64,000 nt of DNA from Lates calcarifer (GCF_001640805.2 NC_066843.1:7275621-7339620); one strand, 5' to 3'. Shown: positions 1-13,409, counted from the stretch's first letter. The notes: generated from the letters alone by a model not told the origin. Numbers and translations are program-made.

Positions 1-148
1 AAAACTGCACTTACAATTTAAGAGGGCTACACAACACTTTGCAAAAATGGGTGGGGGGGGGGAGAGAAAGCCTGTCACTACCAGCAGGAGGAGCTGTGAG
101 TTTATGTGTGTGCATGTACATGTCTCTGTAGCATACAGCTGTCGGTGG
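1..148 (-). other. cdip1: cdip1 3' untranslated region (continues off window)
   Basis: Sequence following the cdip1 TAA. No minus-strand AATAAA is seen before the window edge, so the 3' end of the transcript lies outside. Confidence 0.6.
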
Positions 149-2650
149 TTAGCATATACGCTTGTATGTGTAAATGTAGCCCTTACAGTAAGGGCAGGTG
201 TGTGTCACATCCTTGAGGTCATCAATCAGACAGGGAATCAAGCAGCAGCCCAGATCACACCTGAAAATGAAAAGGAACAGAGAGAGAAAATATTATGCTC
301 TAAATTCAAACACCTGCACATGGCTTTATACATTCAATGGCCGGAAAAGAAGAAGTGGAATTTTCTAAGTACATGACAATTTCTGGAATCATAGTTATAG
401 TTAGCGTATTCCCTGAATGCACAAGGACAGCTGATGTCCATTATTAAACCTGATCTGTGTAAAGTGAAGGCGAATAAATGTAGGCGTCCTACTGGAATAG
501 AAGTCACAGACAGCCCTGTATGCCAAATATTCGTTTCCAATCAAGAATGTGCTGGTAACATTCTTCTCACTGCAAATGTCTCCATATTCAGAGCATATTT
601 TGTCTTTTAATTTGCATGTGTCAGTCCCTTGTAGTTTGCATGTGTCACACCTTAAAAAGGCAAATTTGCTTTGCATATAACCGGGTTGCAGAGAACAGGC
701 TGTTATTGTGAGAGTAACAGACATGGTGTGATCATGAGTTTGAGCCATCCAGGCAATGGGGAAAGAGACAAAAAACATGGTTGTAGCTCCTTTAGTCTTT
801 TCTGTAAATGCCTTTTATATGCAAAGCCCAGCCTTGATTCTTCCACCCAGTTTATGGAGCCATCACTTTTGTTATTCCCTTTAGCTTCATGTGCACAATA
901 CGCATTTAAAAAGCAGGGATTTTGAGGCTAATAATAAATTTTCACAATGCGACAAAACCCACCACAAGCAAGCCTTAATCAATCTGCGATTAGACCTCTT
1001 TCCTGCTTGGCTTCTGACTTGTGATCTACTTACCCTACAAAGAAGCAGAAGAGGCAGAAGAGTGTGTTCATGAGGCCGACGTCGTGGGAGATGCGGGTGA
1101 CGATTGCCTGCTGACAGTGCGGACACACAGTCTGCACCGGCGAGGTCTGGAACATTTCCCCCTGCAGTACAGTAACAGTGGTGGCTGCTCCCGGAGGAGC
1201 CAGGACAGTTGCCGTGTGACCGCCCATGTGGACAAAATGACTGGGACCAGGGCCCATCTGTCCTGGCATTGGGTGAGGAAAGTGACCGGGCGGCATTGCA
1301 TAGGGGCCACCTGTCAGAAGAAAGAAAAATTACAAACAAATCAATGTCATGCACAATCTTTAACCTCCAGTAAGTGATATTAATACTGAATCGTACTGCC
1401 AAACCCACTGAGAGTCAACACCAAACACTTAATCTCTGTAGCTTTTTAGCAATTTAATACTCTTTGTTTTTATTTCCAGCATCCACCAACTGAACTGAAG
1501 CCAAGCTCAAGTAAACAAGACAAGTCTGTCTGTCTGTTGCAGATATCTGTCTGGGGGGTTGTTGGACTAAGCCCAAGTTAAAAGGTGAGCAAATATTGGA
1601 CTTGCATTCATCAGGCAGTTAGGCATTAGCTAACACATTAACCTAACACAACAGCCCTGACAGCTTTACACGACTGTGTTTCTCTCAGCTTGTTCTGATG
1701 TTTGATGTGTTACTTAAAATATGCTGACTGTCTGCAGTACCTTGTGGTGGTGGTGGCATCGGCATTGGCATTGGCATGGGCCCTTCTCCAGGGGACATGT
1801 GGGGGAAGGAAGCCTGGCTGTGGGGCCTCATAAGGTGGAGGACCATAGTCTGGAGGCAAAGGCTGTCCCTGTGGAGGAGCAGTTCTTATAGGAACTGTTT
1901 CTGCAAGATAACACACAAAAAAGGGAAAAAATGGAACTGAAGACAGAGTCAACAAACAGATTTAACTCACACTACAATATTCCATCTTACATCCAAGTAG
2001 ATAATAAACAATTACACCTATAATACATTGAAATACGATCCATTCACAAAGATCACTGTTTCCCTATGTGCCTGGAACTTAGGTTAAGATTTCAGTTTCA
2101 AATGAACAAGAAACCAGTGAGAGTTTTCTGATCAGTGAATTAGAAGTACACATTTTAACTAACACACAGACTATTTTTAAGTCTCCATGGTGACAGTTTA
2201 CCCAAGCAACAATGATTAGATCGGACATTTGCAACTTTGATTTGATTTACATTTTTGATTTGATGAAGAAAAAACTGACGAATTACAAAAACAATGGTTA
2301 AAAACAATAGTTTGTTGTTAGAACTATTTGAACTTTCACAGCGTGAGAAGCTGAAAATTGAATCCTAACACAAACTATTAACATACAACACCAAACGATG
2401 TTAAATCATGACAACTATACTGGAGATAGAATAAAAGCAAACTATATTTCTTTCAAACAATGGTGTATTGAAATCGGGCTAAACAAAGAAAATTGTACTT
2501 TCTATTAATTTCATATTAAAGAAGATAGTGCTTAGTAACATTCAACACAATTCTTGCATGTTTAATTTTATTACCAGGTTGTCCATTCTTCTCCTCGATG
2601 AGTGGGGCACTGGGACCTCCGGGGTACGGAGGAGGAGGATCACTGGACAT
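149..2650 (-). CDS. cdip1: cdip1: LITAF-domain cell death-inducing p53-target protein 1
   Basis: Four coding exons on the minus strand: 2575-2650, 1741-1900, 1034-1310, 149-260, each with GT/AG boundaries. The N-terminus [12 protein letters not shown] and a Pro-rich stretch with [12 protein letters not shown] match CDIP1. Exons 3 and 4 encode the LITAF domain: GGHTATVL, a first CxxC in VCPHCQQA, the hydrophobic insert split by the last intron ([15 protein letters not shown]), and a second CxxC in [14 protein letters not shown]. In this family the two CxxC knuckles bind zinc and the insert anchors the protein on the cytosolic face of late endosomes and lysosomes; CDIP1 is a p53-responsive pro-apoptotic adaptor. 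Oddity: the exons sum to 625 nt, not a multiple of 3. The frame before the C-run at about 1801-1805 (GFLPPH) and the frame after it ([13 protein letters not shown], then the LITAF domain) differ, so one base is surplus or two are missing. The gene is otherwise intact, so an assembly error is likelier than loss. No polyadenylation signal is visible before the window edge. Confidence 0.9.
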
Positions 2651-5150
2651 ACTGGCCGGATGTGTGGACAGGGAGAGGGGATGGACACGGAGCTCCTCTC
2701 ACAACTCTCCTGTGGACTTTCACTCTGTGAGTTTAAAAAAAAAAAAAAAAAAGATGCACGGTTTTAAGCCCCACAGCTCATTACTCTTTGACACAAGCTT
2801 CTCCCAAGTCACAAATTGTTCCAACAACAGTCAGAGAGGCTAATGAGGTTCTCAGTGTAACTGATGATGTCTTTTAGAACAAGCAAGATGTAGAGGAGTT
2901 TTTAGCAGTTTTTTGTGACTGAAAAACTGACTGATTGTGTTAATGTTTTTGTTGCCCTGGTTTATCAAAGCTTATGCTCTGTTAGTAACAGTAATCATAA
3001 AAAGAATGCTGCCTTTATTTTTAATAGAGCTTTTCAAAAACATATATATATCAAAAAGGTATAAAACAATTTACAAATTGAAAGATTAAAAAAAACAGAC
3101 AATTACACCAAGTAAAACAAATATGTTACAGGATTAAGCTATTTATATGAATGTCAATGAACAGTTACTAGGGAATTCAAAAACAGGCAGTTATCATAAT
3201 GCCATGACTTGATTTTCATTTTTCCTTTTTAAGTAAAACCAAAGGTACTTGTGCAATGTTAATTTTAATGATGTGAAAATGTTTACTATGAGTTATTATC
3301 AACTGGTCATGAAACAGGATGTTGTAAGTGAAATCAACTGACAAAGACACTCCAGTGTGATGAGTGACTACCCTGATAATCATCAGCACAGTAAAGAATG
3401 ATTACAAAGGAAGGAGAAGAGGGCACTGACAAAATAATTTCAAGTATTAAAATGTACCTTCTCTGGAGGCCTGAGTGAAAAGAAAACAACAACAGAAGTG
3501 AGAGCTCCTCTGTCCTGTCTCATGGCTTAAGTTTCAACAGGAAGCATGGTTTTCTCTTTGGCTAAATAATGCATGCCTTGGCTGAATGCAGTGGTCAACA
3601 AATGTCTGAGAGAAAATGAAAACATGGGAATGGGGGGTACAGTATCTGCACTTATTCTGCTATGATGACTGTAGAGCACTGCAGGAAAATTCCAACACAG
3701 CTAAAAAGAACACTGTGTAACTGTTCAAAAAATGGTTTGCAAAAGAAAACGTTATTTCACAGGAAACAGATTGAGGCTCCCAGAGTTCCTGTCTGGTGAG
3801 TAAGACAAGAGAAGGCCAAAACATTTCATAAAACGTGAGGGAGGCAAGACAGTTTAGGATGTTACATTTCTAATTAAATGTATACATATTGAGTATATGT
3901 GTATACTGTATACAAAGATTCAATAACAGAACACATGTGCCCAACCTACAACAGTCCTGAAATAAATACTACATTTTGTGTCTAAATTAATTGAGACTAT
4001 ATCATATTGTTGTTGTAATCCTTCTGTGGTTATTTCTGAGGGTTCGTGTAGCATGTGATTAATGTTCACCAACACATCATAACACAATTTTTGGTAAAAT
4101 GACTGCTGACAGATAATAATACATGCAACCTCCAGTGCATTCAGGGCGAACTGGTTAACAAGAAAACAATGTTTACCTGGTACTACAGGGAAAAGAAAGG
4201 TTCCTTTCTTTGAGAAGTCTGACAACCTGGAATATGATTTTTTTTTTTAATAAATAAAACATTCAATTAATAACTATGTATAGAGTTGAATACACAGATG
4301 AAATAATTTCCAACATTAATAATCACAATGTTATTGTAGAGGCTAACAATCAGCCCAAAATCAAAAGTCAACTCTTTGCTCTGCCCCCTGAGCCCATGTA
4401 AATAAAACCCAGCTGAGTGACTTTAAAACGACAGTGAGAAAATACCCCTATAACAAAGCTTACTGTAGGTGCCTGTTAGAAACAACGAATAACAAAAACG
4501 AATCAAAGTTTGCTCCTACATAACTGCTAACGTTTCTCGGCTAACCAACTAGCTCGCTAACGCTAGCTGTTGTGTGTGTTTTTATAAATCCTTTCCCAGA
4601 TAAATCCAGCTCAAAGCTACTTGCACAACTAACCATGAATAACTTGGTTGCGTAATGGAGGCTAGTGAAAGCCAGCATTTGTGTTAGTTTAAATTGGGGC
4701 GCGTATCTAGTACAAGTATCCAACATTACTATTGTGTTATTAACGTTACCTACACTGTAGCTAACGGAGATAACGCGGAGTGACTAGTTAACGTCACTGG
4801 GGTTGGTTAGCTGGCAGGTGACGATTACTTCTCTCACCTTGCTTTTACTGTAGGTTAAGGAACGACTGATGTCAACTGTATGTTTATATCCAGCTGGTTA
4901 GGTAACTTGGAAAATAAGAAACGTCTTTGTTCCGCTAAAGCAAAGAAAGCATGTTTGCTAACGGTCGTTAGCTAGCTAGCTAGCTGGCCAGCGACGCCAA
5001 TCTAGGACACATAATCAATTCACTAAGGATAAAGCAAGAAGCATGCACATTGACAGGCTAAATGTCTGTAACACTATGAAACGCATTTCCTGGTCACGAC
5101 TGGAATGATGCAGCTGTCAGTTTAGTGAAAGACACATTACCTGGCTCCTG
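2651..5150 (-). other. cdip1 5' intron, non-coding
   Basis: AT-rich sequence with poly-A runs (about 2734-2752), scattered short ORFs without family resemblance and a short GCTA-type run near 4966-4990. Nothing else recognised. Confidence 0.6.
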
Positions 5151-5220
5151 GAGAAACGCAGCCTGCCCGCGGTGTAACTGAAGTTGTTTGACGTTAGCAG
5201 CTCCAACATCCGCTGAGACG
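5151..5220 (-). promoter_or_regulatory. cdip1: Candidate cdip1 first (untranslated) exon and promoter
   Basis: On the minus strand a GC-richer stretch ends in CCAGGAGCCAG followed by the donor GTAATG at 5150-5145, upstream of the first coding exon. It would be a non-coding first exon. The start of transcription is not determined. The 2.5 kb between here and the coding exon holds no recognised gene. Confidence 0.4.
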
Positions 5221-6379
5221 GATTTACTCCTCACGTCAGTAATTATCATTTACACAGGCAGGAAAATTACAACGATGAAAATGCAGTAATAATAAGTAAT
5301 GTGAATCATCACATATTCCGAAGACTGAACATTCATAACAGCTGTGGATCTAATACCGATGTTTTATAATAAATCACACGTCACATTCTTCGATTTAAAT
5401 CAGTGCGAGTATTTTTAAGTTGCATAAATAAATAATAATACAAATATATATATATGCAATTTGAGTGATCACTTTGTTCACATTCATCTACATATTTGGC
5501 GAAATTTAGAATAGTAGTTTATTTTTAATTAATTTATCTAAATAGATTTTTATGCTTTTAAGTGTTACAGTTGACCAGAATGTGATTTAGAATCATGAGT
5601 TTTCACTCCCCCCAGTGGTCACATCAAAGAACTGCAGTATTACTGTGAACATCTGGTCACATTCCTTCATGATATCAAAGTCCTTTTTAGAAAAGAGTTT
5701 TACACACATATCTGTGGTGTATGTAAGGAAGCCACTTATGAAAACGGCAGGTGGATCAAACAGAGTCATGGTCTAACAGTGAAATTCCGTGTCTGTCTGG
5801 TGCTGTCTGAGTTCAATTGAGGGTAATTTTACATTAATTAATCACAGGCCAGGCCAGAGACCTTGGCTGGCCCCGCTGCCCATCCCAGTTTAAAACCAAC
5901 AGAGAAGCAACTCACCCTCCTTTTTCCATCCTCAAATCATCCCTGAGCAACCATTGCTCCCAACACGATGCCTCAGTGTCAACAAATGTAGATAAACTTG
6001 CCGTGGGTGTCTAAATGCGTAAAATATTACTAATTTATTCTTTATATTTAACCAACTATTTTAATCATTTATTTCTTACTCTCTATATTTTAAACATCTA
6101 TCCATTTCAACTTTTAAACTTCGTTACTTTTAGCTATCTATTGTCTTTGGTTATTCGTTACTTTCAGCTAATTGTTATGACTTATTTGCTAGTTTGTTTG
6201 TTTTGATACACGTAACCACACCGTGCTCGGGTGTATAGCTGACTCAATTTGTTCATATATACATGTATTTAGTTCAAATCATAATTCATGTTTTGATTTT
6301 TTCAAATGAGTATGCTACTCCATAATCATGCTACCGTATAGCAACTGCAGAGGTACCCCCTGGGGTACAACTGCCCCGT

Positions 6380-6746
6380 TGAGAATCTGTGTTGTGGCTT
6401 GTTTAGCTCCGTGCTCTCCGCCGGGCGGTCCCCTCACCCAGAGTGAGCGCCCTGACGAACGCGTGGAGACAGCCAATCAGGTCGACTCCCTGCTACGTTA
6501 GCACAGCTCGGCCAAAACAACAGCCCGTCGCCCGTCGCAATTTGTTTCCTGTTAGCGTTAGCAGCATAGACACCGATTAACTAAACACGTAAAATGTTAA
6601 TCTAACCAAGGCGTTTAGTTTTCGTCGATGGTATCTTTGTTGTGGTGTTAGTGTGCCCCGAAGGCAAAGCTAATCGGAGCTGTTGTCCGTTAGCTGCCAA
6701 GCTGCTAGCTAACCGTAGCTAACATTGGCGATCCAGCAGGGGAAAG
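6380..6746 (+). promoter_or_regulatory. mgrn1: mgrn1 promoter and 5' UTR
   Basis: A CpG-richer block just upstream of the mgrn1 ATG, with a CCAAT box (GCCAATCAGG) near 6471-6480. The transcript probably starts around 6500-6600. The cdip1 start lies about 1.3 kb away on the other strand, so the two genes are divergent; whether they share regulation is not shown. Confidence 0.5.
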
Positions 6747-9700
6747 ATGGGGTCCATCCTGAGTCGCAGAATCGCTGGTGTTGAGGATATCGATATCCAG
6801 GCCAACTCGGCCTATCGTTTTCCACCCAAATCTGGTGAGTGATCGGTAGTGTCTCTTGGCTGAATTCAGTTTCCACATAAACACGGGTCTCCTAAAACAG
6901 GAACAACCATTGAGACACCGAGTGCTCCTTCCCCAGCCAGATCCAATTACTTTATCTTTAATGTTGATTATCACTAGTTGTGTAGTTAGATTATGACTGG
7001 AATCGTGTAAACGCATCTAAATTTGTTGTTTGTCTTCAGAGAGGTTACATGTTACTCAGAACATCTTGTAATATTTACAACAGTCTCATTTTGTAACAGA
7101 CACTGCGCTAACCGAAAGCTAATCTGTTCATTATGAAGTTATTACAACATCGTGATCACAATACAAGAAGCATCGTATGACCAATAAGAAAAATAAATGT
7201 ACCAATTCATGAATGTACCTAAACTGAATGTAACAACAAGATAAAGATGAGACTGAGCTTATTCACTTAAAATAGAAGCTACACGAACTGAGGAACAAAA
7301 GATGCTGACATCTTGAGACAGACACATGTGAACAGATGTTTTTAATCGATCAAAACAATCATTGTAAAGGCACATTATCCTGTTAGTGTACTATGTCTGG
7401 GATATTTCTAATAGTTATCTTATAGCCTCAAGTTCTAATGACACTTTTACTTCGTTATTAAGGTATCTTCATACAATGTAATTCAGACACAGTGTATTCC
7501 GGTGTGACCCATAAAAACCATCAGACATTTTATTGTCAGCTGGTCTTTGAACTGGTCATGTAATCCTCTGCATATCAGGATATACTTATGAGGATTGATG
7601 TGGTGGTAACAAAATTACTGGCTATCGTGTTTCCTTGTGTTTGGGTGGTTAAAATCACTACACATAAAAATCTTGTGTAGATTTTTGATTTGAATAATTA
7701 TGCTCATGGGGTTTTGTACCTCAGTTTTATGTACTGATCCCCTTTTGACAATGAAGCAGTCTTTATGAACCTTTTTTTACATTGTGCAGCTAAATCTGTT
7801 TATTTTTACAGACAGGTTATTCGAAGTAACTTCATGTTTACATTGACCGAGAGGTCCCTTTTTAAGAAAATGTATTAAAAAAAGAATGAGAAAGAATATT
7901 AGTAATGCCATGCTTGCACTGCCTTTATTATATATTCATTTCTTTTTCTCTCATTCTCAGGGAATTATTTTGCCAGCCACTTCTTCATGGGAGGAGAAAA
8001 ATTCGACACACCGCATCCAGAGGGATACCTCTTTGGAGAAAACATGGACCTGAATTTTCTTGGAAATAGGCCAGTGCAGGTGAAGATGGATGTTTGTTTT
8101 TTTTTTCAACCCAGTTGTTTTAATCATCTGAGAATTCAGTACTGTATATTTTCCACAGCTCTAACGCCACTATGACATAGTTCTACATTTATTGTCAGAA
8201 AAGGGATCAAACAATGTCCATGATTTTGTATCACATATCATCATTTATATTGCTGTCATTATTCATTAGTTTCCATATGTGACACCTGCCCCCCATGAGC
8301 CAGTGAAAACCCTGAGGAGTCTGGTCAACATCAGAAAGGACTCTTTGCGTTTGGTCAGGTAAAAATAGCGAGGCAGTATGATCACAGTGAGATTAAAGAA
8401 CTGTTTCCAATGTGCCACTCTAAAGCTTGTTAGACCTCTTCATTCTAGGTATAAAGATGACTCTGACACACCGGTGGAGGAGGGTGGAAAACCAAAGGTT
8501 CAATATGGTGTGGAGTTCACCTTTGATGCTGATGCTCGGGTGGCCATCACCCTCTACTGCCAGGCATTTGAGGAGTTCTCCAATGGAATGGCAGTGTAAG
8601 ATTCTCATTTATTTTAATTTGCTGCGCAGTTTAAAGTGATTTAAGTTTAACCTCTTTTTATGGAATTATATCTGAGGAAGCTTTAGATATTTGTAGCGCC
8701 AAGGATAAACATCTACTTAAAAATTAAACAGAATCAGAATCTTATCTGTTTTCTTATTTATTGAATCTAAATATCACATTTAAATCCAGCTATGAATTAA
8801 ACAAACATGGGGAAATGTATTTGTCTGAGATGATTAGTTGTTAAAATTTTAATTATGTAAAGCAAATTAATTTAATTGACGCTGCAGCTTCATTTCAGTG
8901 TGAAACACTGTGTCAGAGACATTTTAAACTGTTTTTTTATGTAGTGAGATTCAAGCCTTGGAGCACAAAGACTAGAATAGAGACGGTGGGTCCTTAGCAA
9001 CCACCAGTCGCCATGGATACTGCAGATAAGACTTAGAAGAAGATGAAAGTAACACTTCGTACTGAAGTTATTGTTTTATGATGAGACTGAGTGATGATTC
9101 ATGTTTCTGCAATCAAAAAGATCAGATATTGCTACTGTTGTACTAAGCTTTTCAGTTTTCAGTTTTTCATTTTGTCTAGAGACATTAATTAATTTATTAA
9201 TTACTTAGAAGGTGACAGCTCCCGTGGAGGTTTTCCACACCTATAGATGTCTAAATGTCAGCTTTTGCTGTTCTCTCAGGAAAATCATGTGTACTGGAGT
9301 GACAGACTAGTATCAAGTGCCAGGACTCTTTCATCTTCTTGCACATTGGCCATTTTTCTCTTTAATATACTGTATTTAGGTATAGCCCAAAGGATCCATC
9401 AATGGCCTCTGAAACTGTGCATTACAAGCGAGGAGTGAGCCAACAGTTCTCCATGCCATCTTTCAAAATAGATTTCAGTGAGTGGAAAGAGGAAGATGTA
9501 AGTACCTGCAGCTGTTAGTGGAGTTTATTTCATCACACGTCACAAAACAAATTGATTTATGTCAGTTAATATCTTCTACATACACTTAAAGGGTACATCT
9601 TTTGCCAAACGTCTACATCAGTGTATCAACATAATATTCGACTTATTACACACATGGATACTCTGACAGTACCACCTCTGTTTACAACTGCACTTCACTG

Positions 9701-12700
9701 AAATTAAAATATATGCATCTTTTCCCTTCAAGCTGAACTTTGACCTTGATCGAGGAGTGTTCCCCATGGTTATCCAGGCTGTGGTTGATGAAGGAGATGG
9801 TAGGTTACTAAGGCTGCACATAAATCGTGAGAATATATTCTATATCTGTTGTGACAAGAGTTTTTGTGAGTGTTTGTGGCAAATAGTCAAGATTTGTATT
9901 AACCAGGATATTGTTTGTTTTTTTTGTTTTTTTTTCAAGATTGCCTTGGACATGCTCATGTACTTTTGGCAGCCTTTGAAAGAGTAAGTATGCATCCACA
10001 TCAGAGAAAATCATTTGAATTAGTATAGAACCATCTTTTTTATGTGCTTAAACATGTTTTTTTCTCCTTCACCTCCAGCATGTTGATGGCAGTTTCTCAG
10101 TCAAGCCTTTGAAGCAGAAACAAATTGTAAGTTTATATGATGATCTGATCATCTCATATATCATAAATATTCTGCTTTAGATTTTATTTTTATCACATAG
10201 CAGTACATGCAGTAATTTATGAAGCACAGCATGTTGTTAATGCAGGGCAGGGCAGGGCAGGTGAAGGATGAATGTTAAAGACAGAGCAAAATAAATATAA
10301 CTATTTTTAGTTTTCCAGCTGCATTCTGTTTTGATCCTTATATCGTTTGCAGCTTTTCAAAGACGTACACGCCACAAAAATCTGTGCCGAGACCCTGGGG
10401 AGTCTGGCAATAACGTAGATCTCTTAAGTAGAAGTTGAATGTAAATTTAGATTACACCAAGATCAAGGAAATTTTACACAGAATCTCTGATTTTTTGAGT
10501 TCTTTAATCTGTCTTTTGATGAAATATTACAGTGATTTTCTCAAGCAGATGTTAAAACAGACTTTTTCAAAGTATATTATAGTACTTTCATCTCTCTCTA
10601 AACTAGGCAGTGGAGAGAATATAATTATTATAATAGTAATAATTTGCTTTCTGACCATTTTGGACCTTATTGTGGACATGATTTTCTGAAACACGAATGT
10701 CAGTTATCTGTTTCTGTATTTTTTTAGGTGGACCGTGTGAGCTACCTCTTACAGGAGATCTATGGGATTGAGAACAAAAACAACCAAGAAACCAAGGTTC
10801 CAGCGGACGTCTTACCTTATACTTGAATCTCAGTGCTGTAAATGTTGAGACGTATTTTATTTGTATGACTTACGATTCAAATTTTTCTTTTTCCAGCCAT
10901 CAGATGATGAGAACAGTGACAACAGCAATGAATGTGTTGTCTGTCTGTCAGACCTGCGAGACACACTCATCCTGCCCTGCAGACATCTGTGTCTCTGCAA
11001 CTCCTGTGCAGACACTCTTCGTTACCAGGCCAACAATTGTCCAATCTGCAGGCTGCGTAAGAAGTGTTTTGTTATTTTGATAAAGTTCTGTTTTTTATGT
11101 TGTTTATAACACAATGTCAAAGTTGAACACAATGAAATAGCATTATCGCTGTGTTTAATTAAACCTGATATTCCTCTGCACAGCTTTCAGAGCCCTCCTG
11201 CAGATCAGAGCTGTGAGGAAAAAGCCTGGAGCTCTTTCTCCTGTGTCCTTCAGCCCTGTTCTGGCTCAGACTATGGACCATGATGAGCACTCAGTAAGTC
11301 TCATGCACATCTATGTATAGTCAGCTAAAATTGGCTAAGAAGTACAGCAATATCAAGTGGAAACTGGGCATGAATTACAGCTGCATAACAGATTTTTATC
11401 TTCTAAACACATTCAGTGTTTAGTAAGGATGCATTGTCACCACCACTCCATGTTTACGTCTCTTTGCAGAGCACAGACTCGGTTCCTCCCGGCTTTGAGC
11501 CCATCTCGCTGTTAGAGGCTCTGAACGGTCTGCGGTCGGTGTCTCCCGCCATCCCGTCTGCCCCCCTGTACGATGAAATCAACTTCTCAGGGGGTCTGGG
11601 TGGTGACAGCAGACAGTTGAGCTCCCCAGAGCATTTAAGTGATGGGAGTCTGCAGAAAAGCAAAGTCAGCAAGTCACCTGACAGGTAATCCTATTATGGG
11701 GATGTTTACATGTACATAAAAATATTACTATAAGTAATGAGGTTAGGACAGGAAATTATATAATATGTTTTGATGTGTTACATTAGTCAAAAACTCTAGT
11801 ATTCAGATTTACACTCCAACCCCTTCAAACAAAGATATGGTGTTTAGTTATTTTTCTCTAATAGATAATTGCATGGCTGCTCCAGATTTTTTTCCATAAA
11901 GAACAGTTAAATCATTACATAATTATAGAATGTGGCCTCTATATGCTACTGGCCTGAAGCTGATTATTTTAGTTTTTTATTTACTCCAAAGGCTACAACA
12001 TGTGGAGGCCATCATCATTTATTTTGAAAGTAGTAATGTGAAAATCTGTTCTCATAGGTAATTGTGATTGTTCGAGTTACCTCCTCTAGTTTTATTCATT
12101 AATGTTTTGCCTTCTCCCCCTCTCCAGCACCCTTAGGTCTCCATCCTCTCCCATCCAGGAGGAGGATGAGGAGAAACTGTCTGAGATGTCTGACGCTCAG
12201 CCACACACACTGCTGTCCAGCAGCCCCGCCCCCACAGACGTAAGCCAACGCACCACTGCCTGAACTTTAAACTTTTAAACTTTGCTGCAGACAAAAAAAA
12301 GACAAAAATCTTTCTTCTTCTTGCAGGCCACAGCAACAGAGGATGTGGCAGAGTCCCTGTCTCCAGATGATGGTGAGTTTTCTTTTTTGGCGCTTGATAA
12401 ACAGTTGTGTTTGAGTGTTGACACTTTTGCTCTTTTCACTCTCCTGGGTGATCCAGAGGACAGGATGCATGCTGGAGGAGACATCCTGCAGGACTGCATC
12501 AGTGAACACAGCAGCTTGACCAAAACCGAGAGTGACCCCCCGGGTGACCTCTCTCTGCCCGGTAAGAAACTCCTGTCAGGAACAAAGAAAGAAATATAAT
12601 ATAAAAATCTTAAAGCCCTTAAAAATAGGAGAGAAATGAAAGACAGGGAAAGAAGTGGAAATTGTACAGTGTATGTAATATCTTGCATTAAGCCATTTAC

Positions 12701-13409
12701 AGAATAGACCTGTACTTTCTGATGACAGCTTAGAGCATATTAGCTGATGGAGCACCAACTGCAGCTCTTAAAATCATCTGGTTCTTGGTTATTTCTGACT
12801 CTCTTCCAGTTGAAAAAACTTCGTTCTGGTATTCTAGCCTAATGTCTCTGCTCTTCAACCCAAGACTTTAAAGGCTGAAATTCCCTGTGCTTTGCATCTA
12901 ACCTGAGTGCTTTTGTGCTTCTCTCTCTTTCCTAACACTCCTGTCCTGTTCCCTGTCATCTTATCCCTTTGTACTGCCTCACTTTGGGCAGCTCTAGGTC
13001 CTGATTCCTGCTCTATTGGTATGGACGAATAACTGTGGTATGTAGGCTTTCCTGTCTGCTCTGCTTCTCTGTGTATGAGCTCTACTGCTCTCACTGAATC
13101 CTGTTCTCCATGAGTACTGTTAGCAATTGCAGCCCAAAAAAAAGATCCAGCAGGGTTTTATCCAGTGAATTTCCTATGAAATACAAGTTTGTAATGTATA
13201 CAAGGTCTTATCATAATGAATAATAAGTATTGTTTGTGTCTAACTGGAGACTTCACTTTGAGCCATGTTGCTTATCTGATGCTTCCTGCTCTCCAGGGTC
13301 ATCAGAGTCAACAGAAAGCCTGAAAAGTCAGAGCACAAACTGCTCCAGCCAGCCTCTCCTGTGTCCCACAAGCAGCCTTCACATGGAAGATGAGCATCTC
13401 AACCCCTGA
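6747..13409 (+). CDS. mgrn1: mgrn1: mahogunin RING finger E3 ubiquitin ligase
   Basis: Exons: 6747-6834, 7961-8079, 8270-8358, 8449-8595, 9380-9497, 9733-9799, 9940-9983, 10079-10126, 10728-10796, 10897-11056, 11184-11293, 11470-11684, 12128-12239, 12327-12372, 12457-12561, then either 12992-13032 or 13297-13409. Totals are 1578 nt (525 aa) or 1650 nt (549 aa), both in frame and near the family length. The start [20 protein letters not shown] includes the conserved Gly2, a predicted myristoylation site. Residues about 30-260 form the conserved N-terminal domain ([40 protein letters not shown]). The C3HC4 RING spans about 276-314 ([18 protein letters not shown]). A PSAP motif in [10 protein letters not shown] matches the TSG101-binding site of mammalian MGRN1. 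The family adds ubiquitin to TSG101 and acts in endosomal trafficking and melanocortin signalling. Exon 9 ends with a weak donor (GTTCCA). Confidence 0.96.
12992..13032 (+). other. mgrn1: mgrn1 alternative last exon A (ends [11 protein letters not shown])
   Basis: Preceded by an acceptor (TTGGGCAG). Spliced after 12561 it encodes [13 protein letters not shown] and TAA. This closely resembles the GPDSCSVGIDE tail I remember from a mammalian MGRN1 isoform, so I take it as a real conserved alternative end. Confidence 0.8.
13297..13409 (+). other. mgrn1: mgrn1 alternative last exon B (ends MEDEHLNP)
   Basis: Acceptor CTCTCCAG precedes it. Spliced after 12561 it stays in frame for 37 residues, rich in Ser and Thr, to the TGA at 13407-13409. 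It gives a longer C-terminus than exon A. Choice between A and B would change only the unstructured tail after the RING. Confidence 0.65.

Noticed and set aside
887..1408. A 173-codon minus-strand frame over cdip1 exon 3
   Set aside because: Shadow frame; the LITAF domain is in another frame of the same exon.
4180..4229. Possible extra cdip1 5' exon with donor GTAAAC
   Set aside because: The preceding acceptor lacks a polypyrimidine tract, being an A-run instead.
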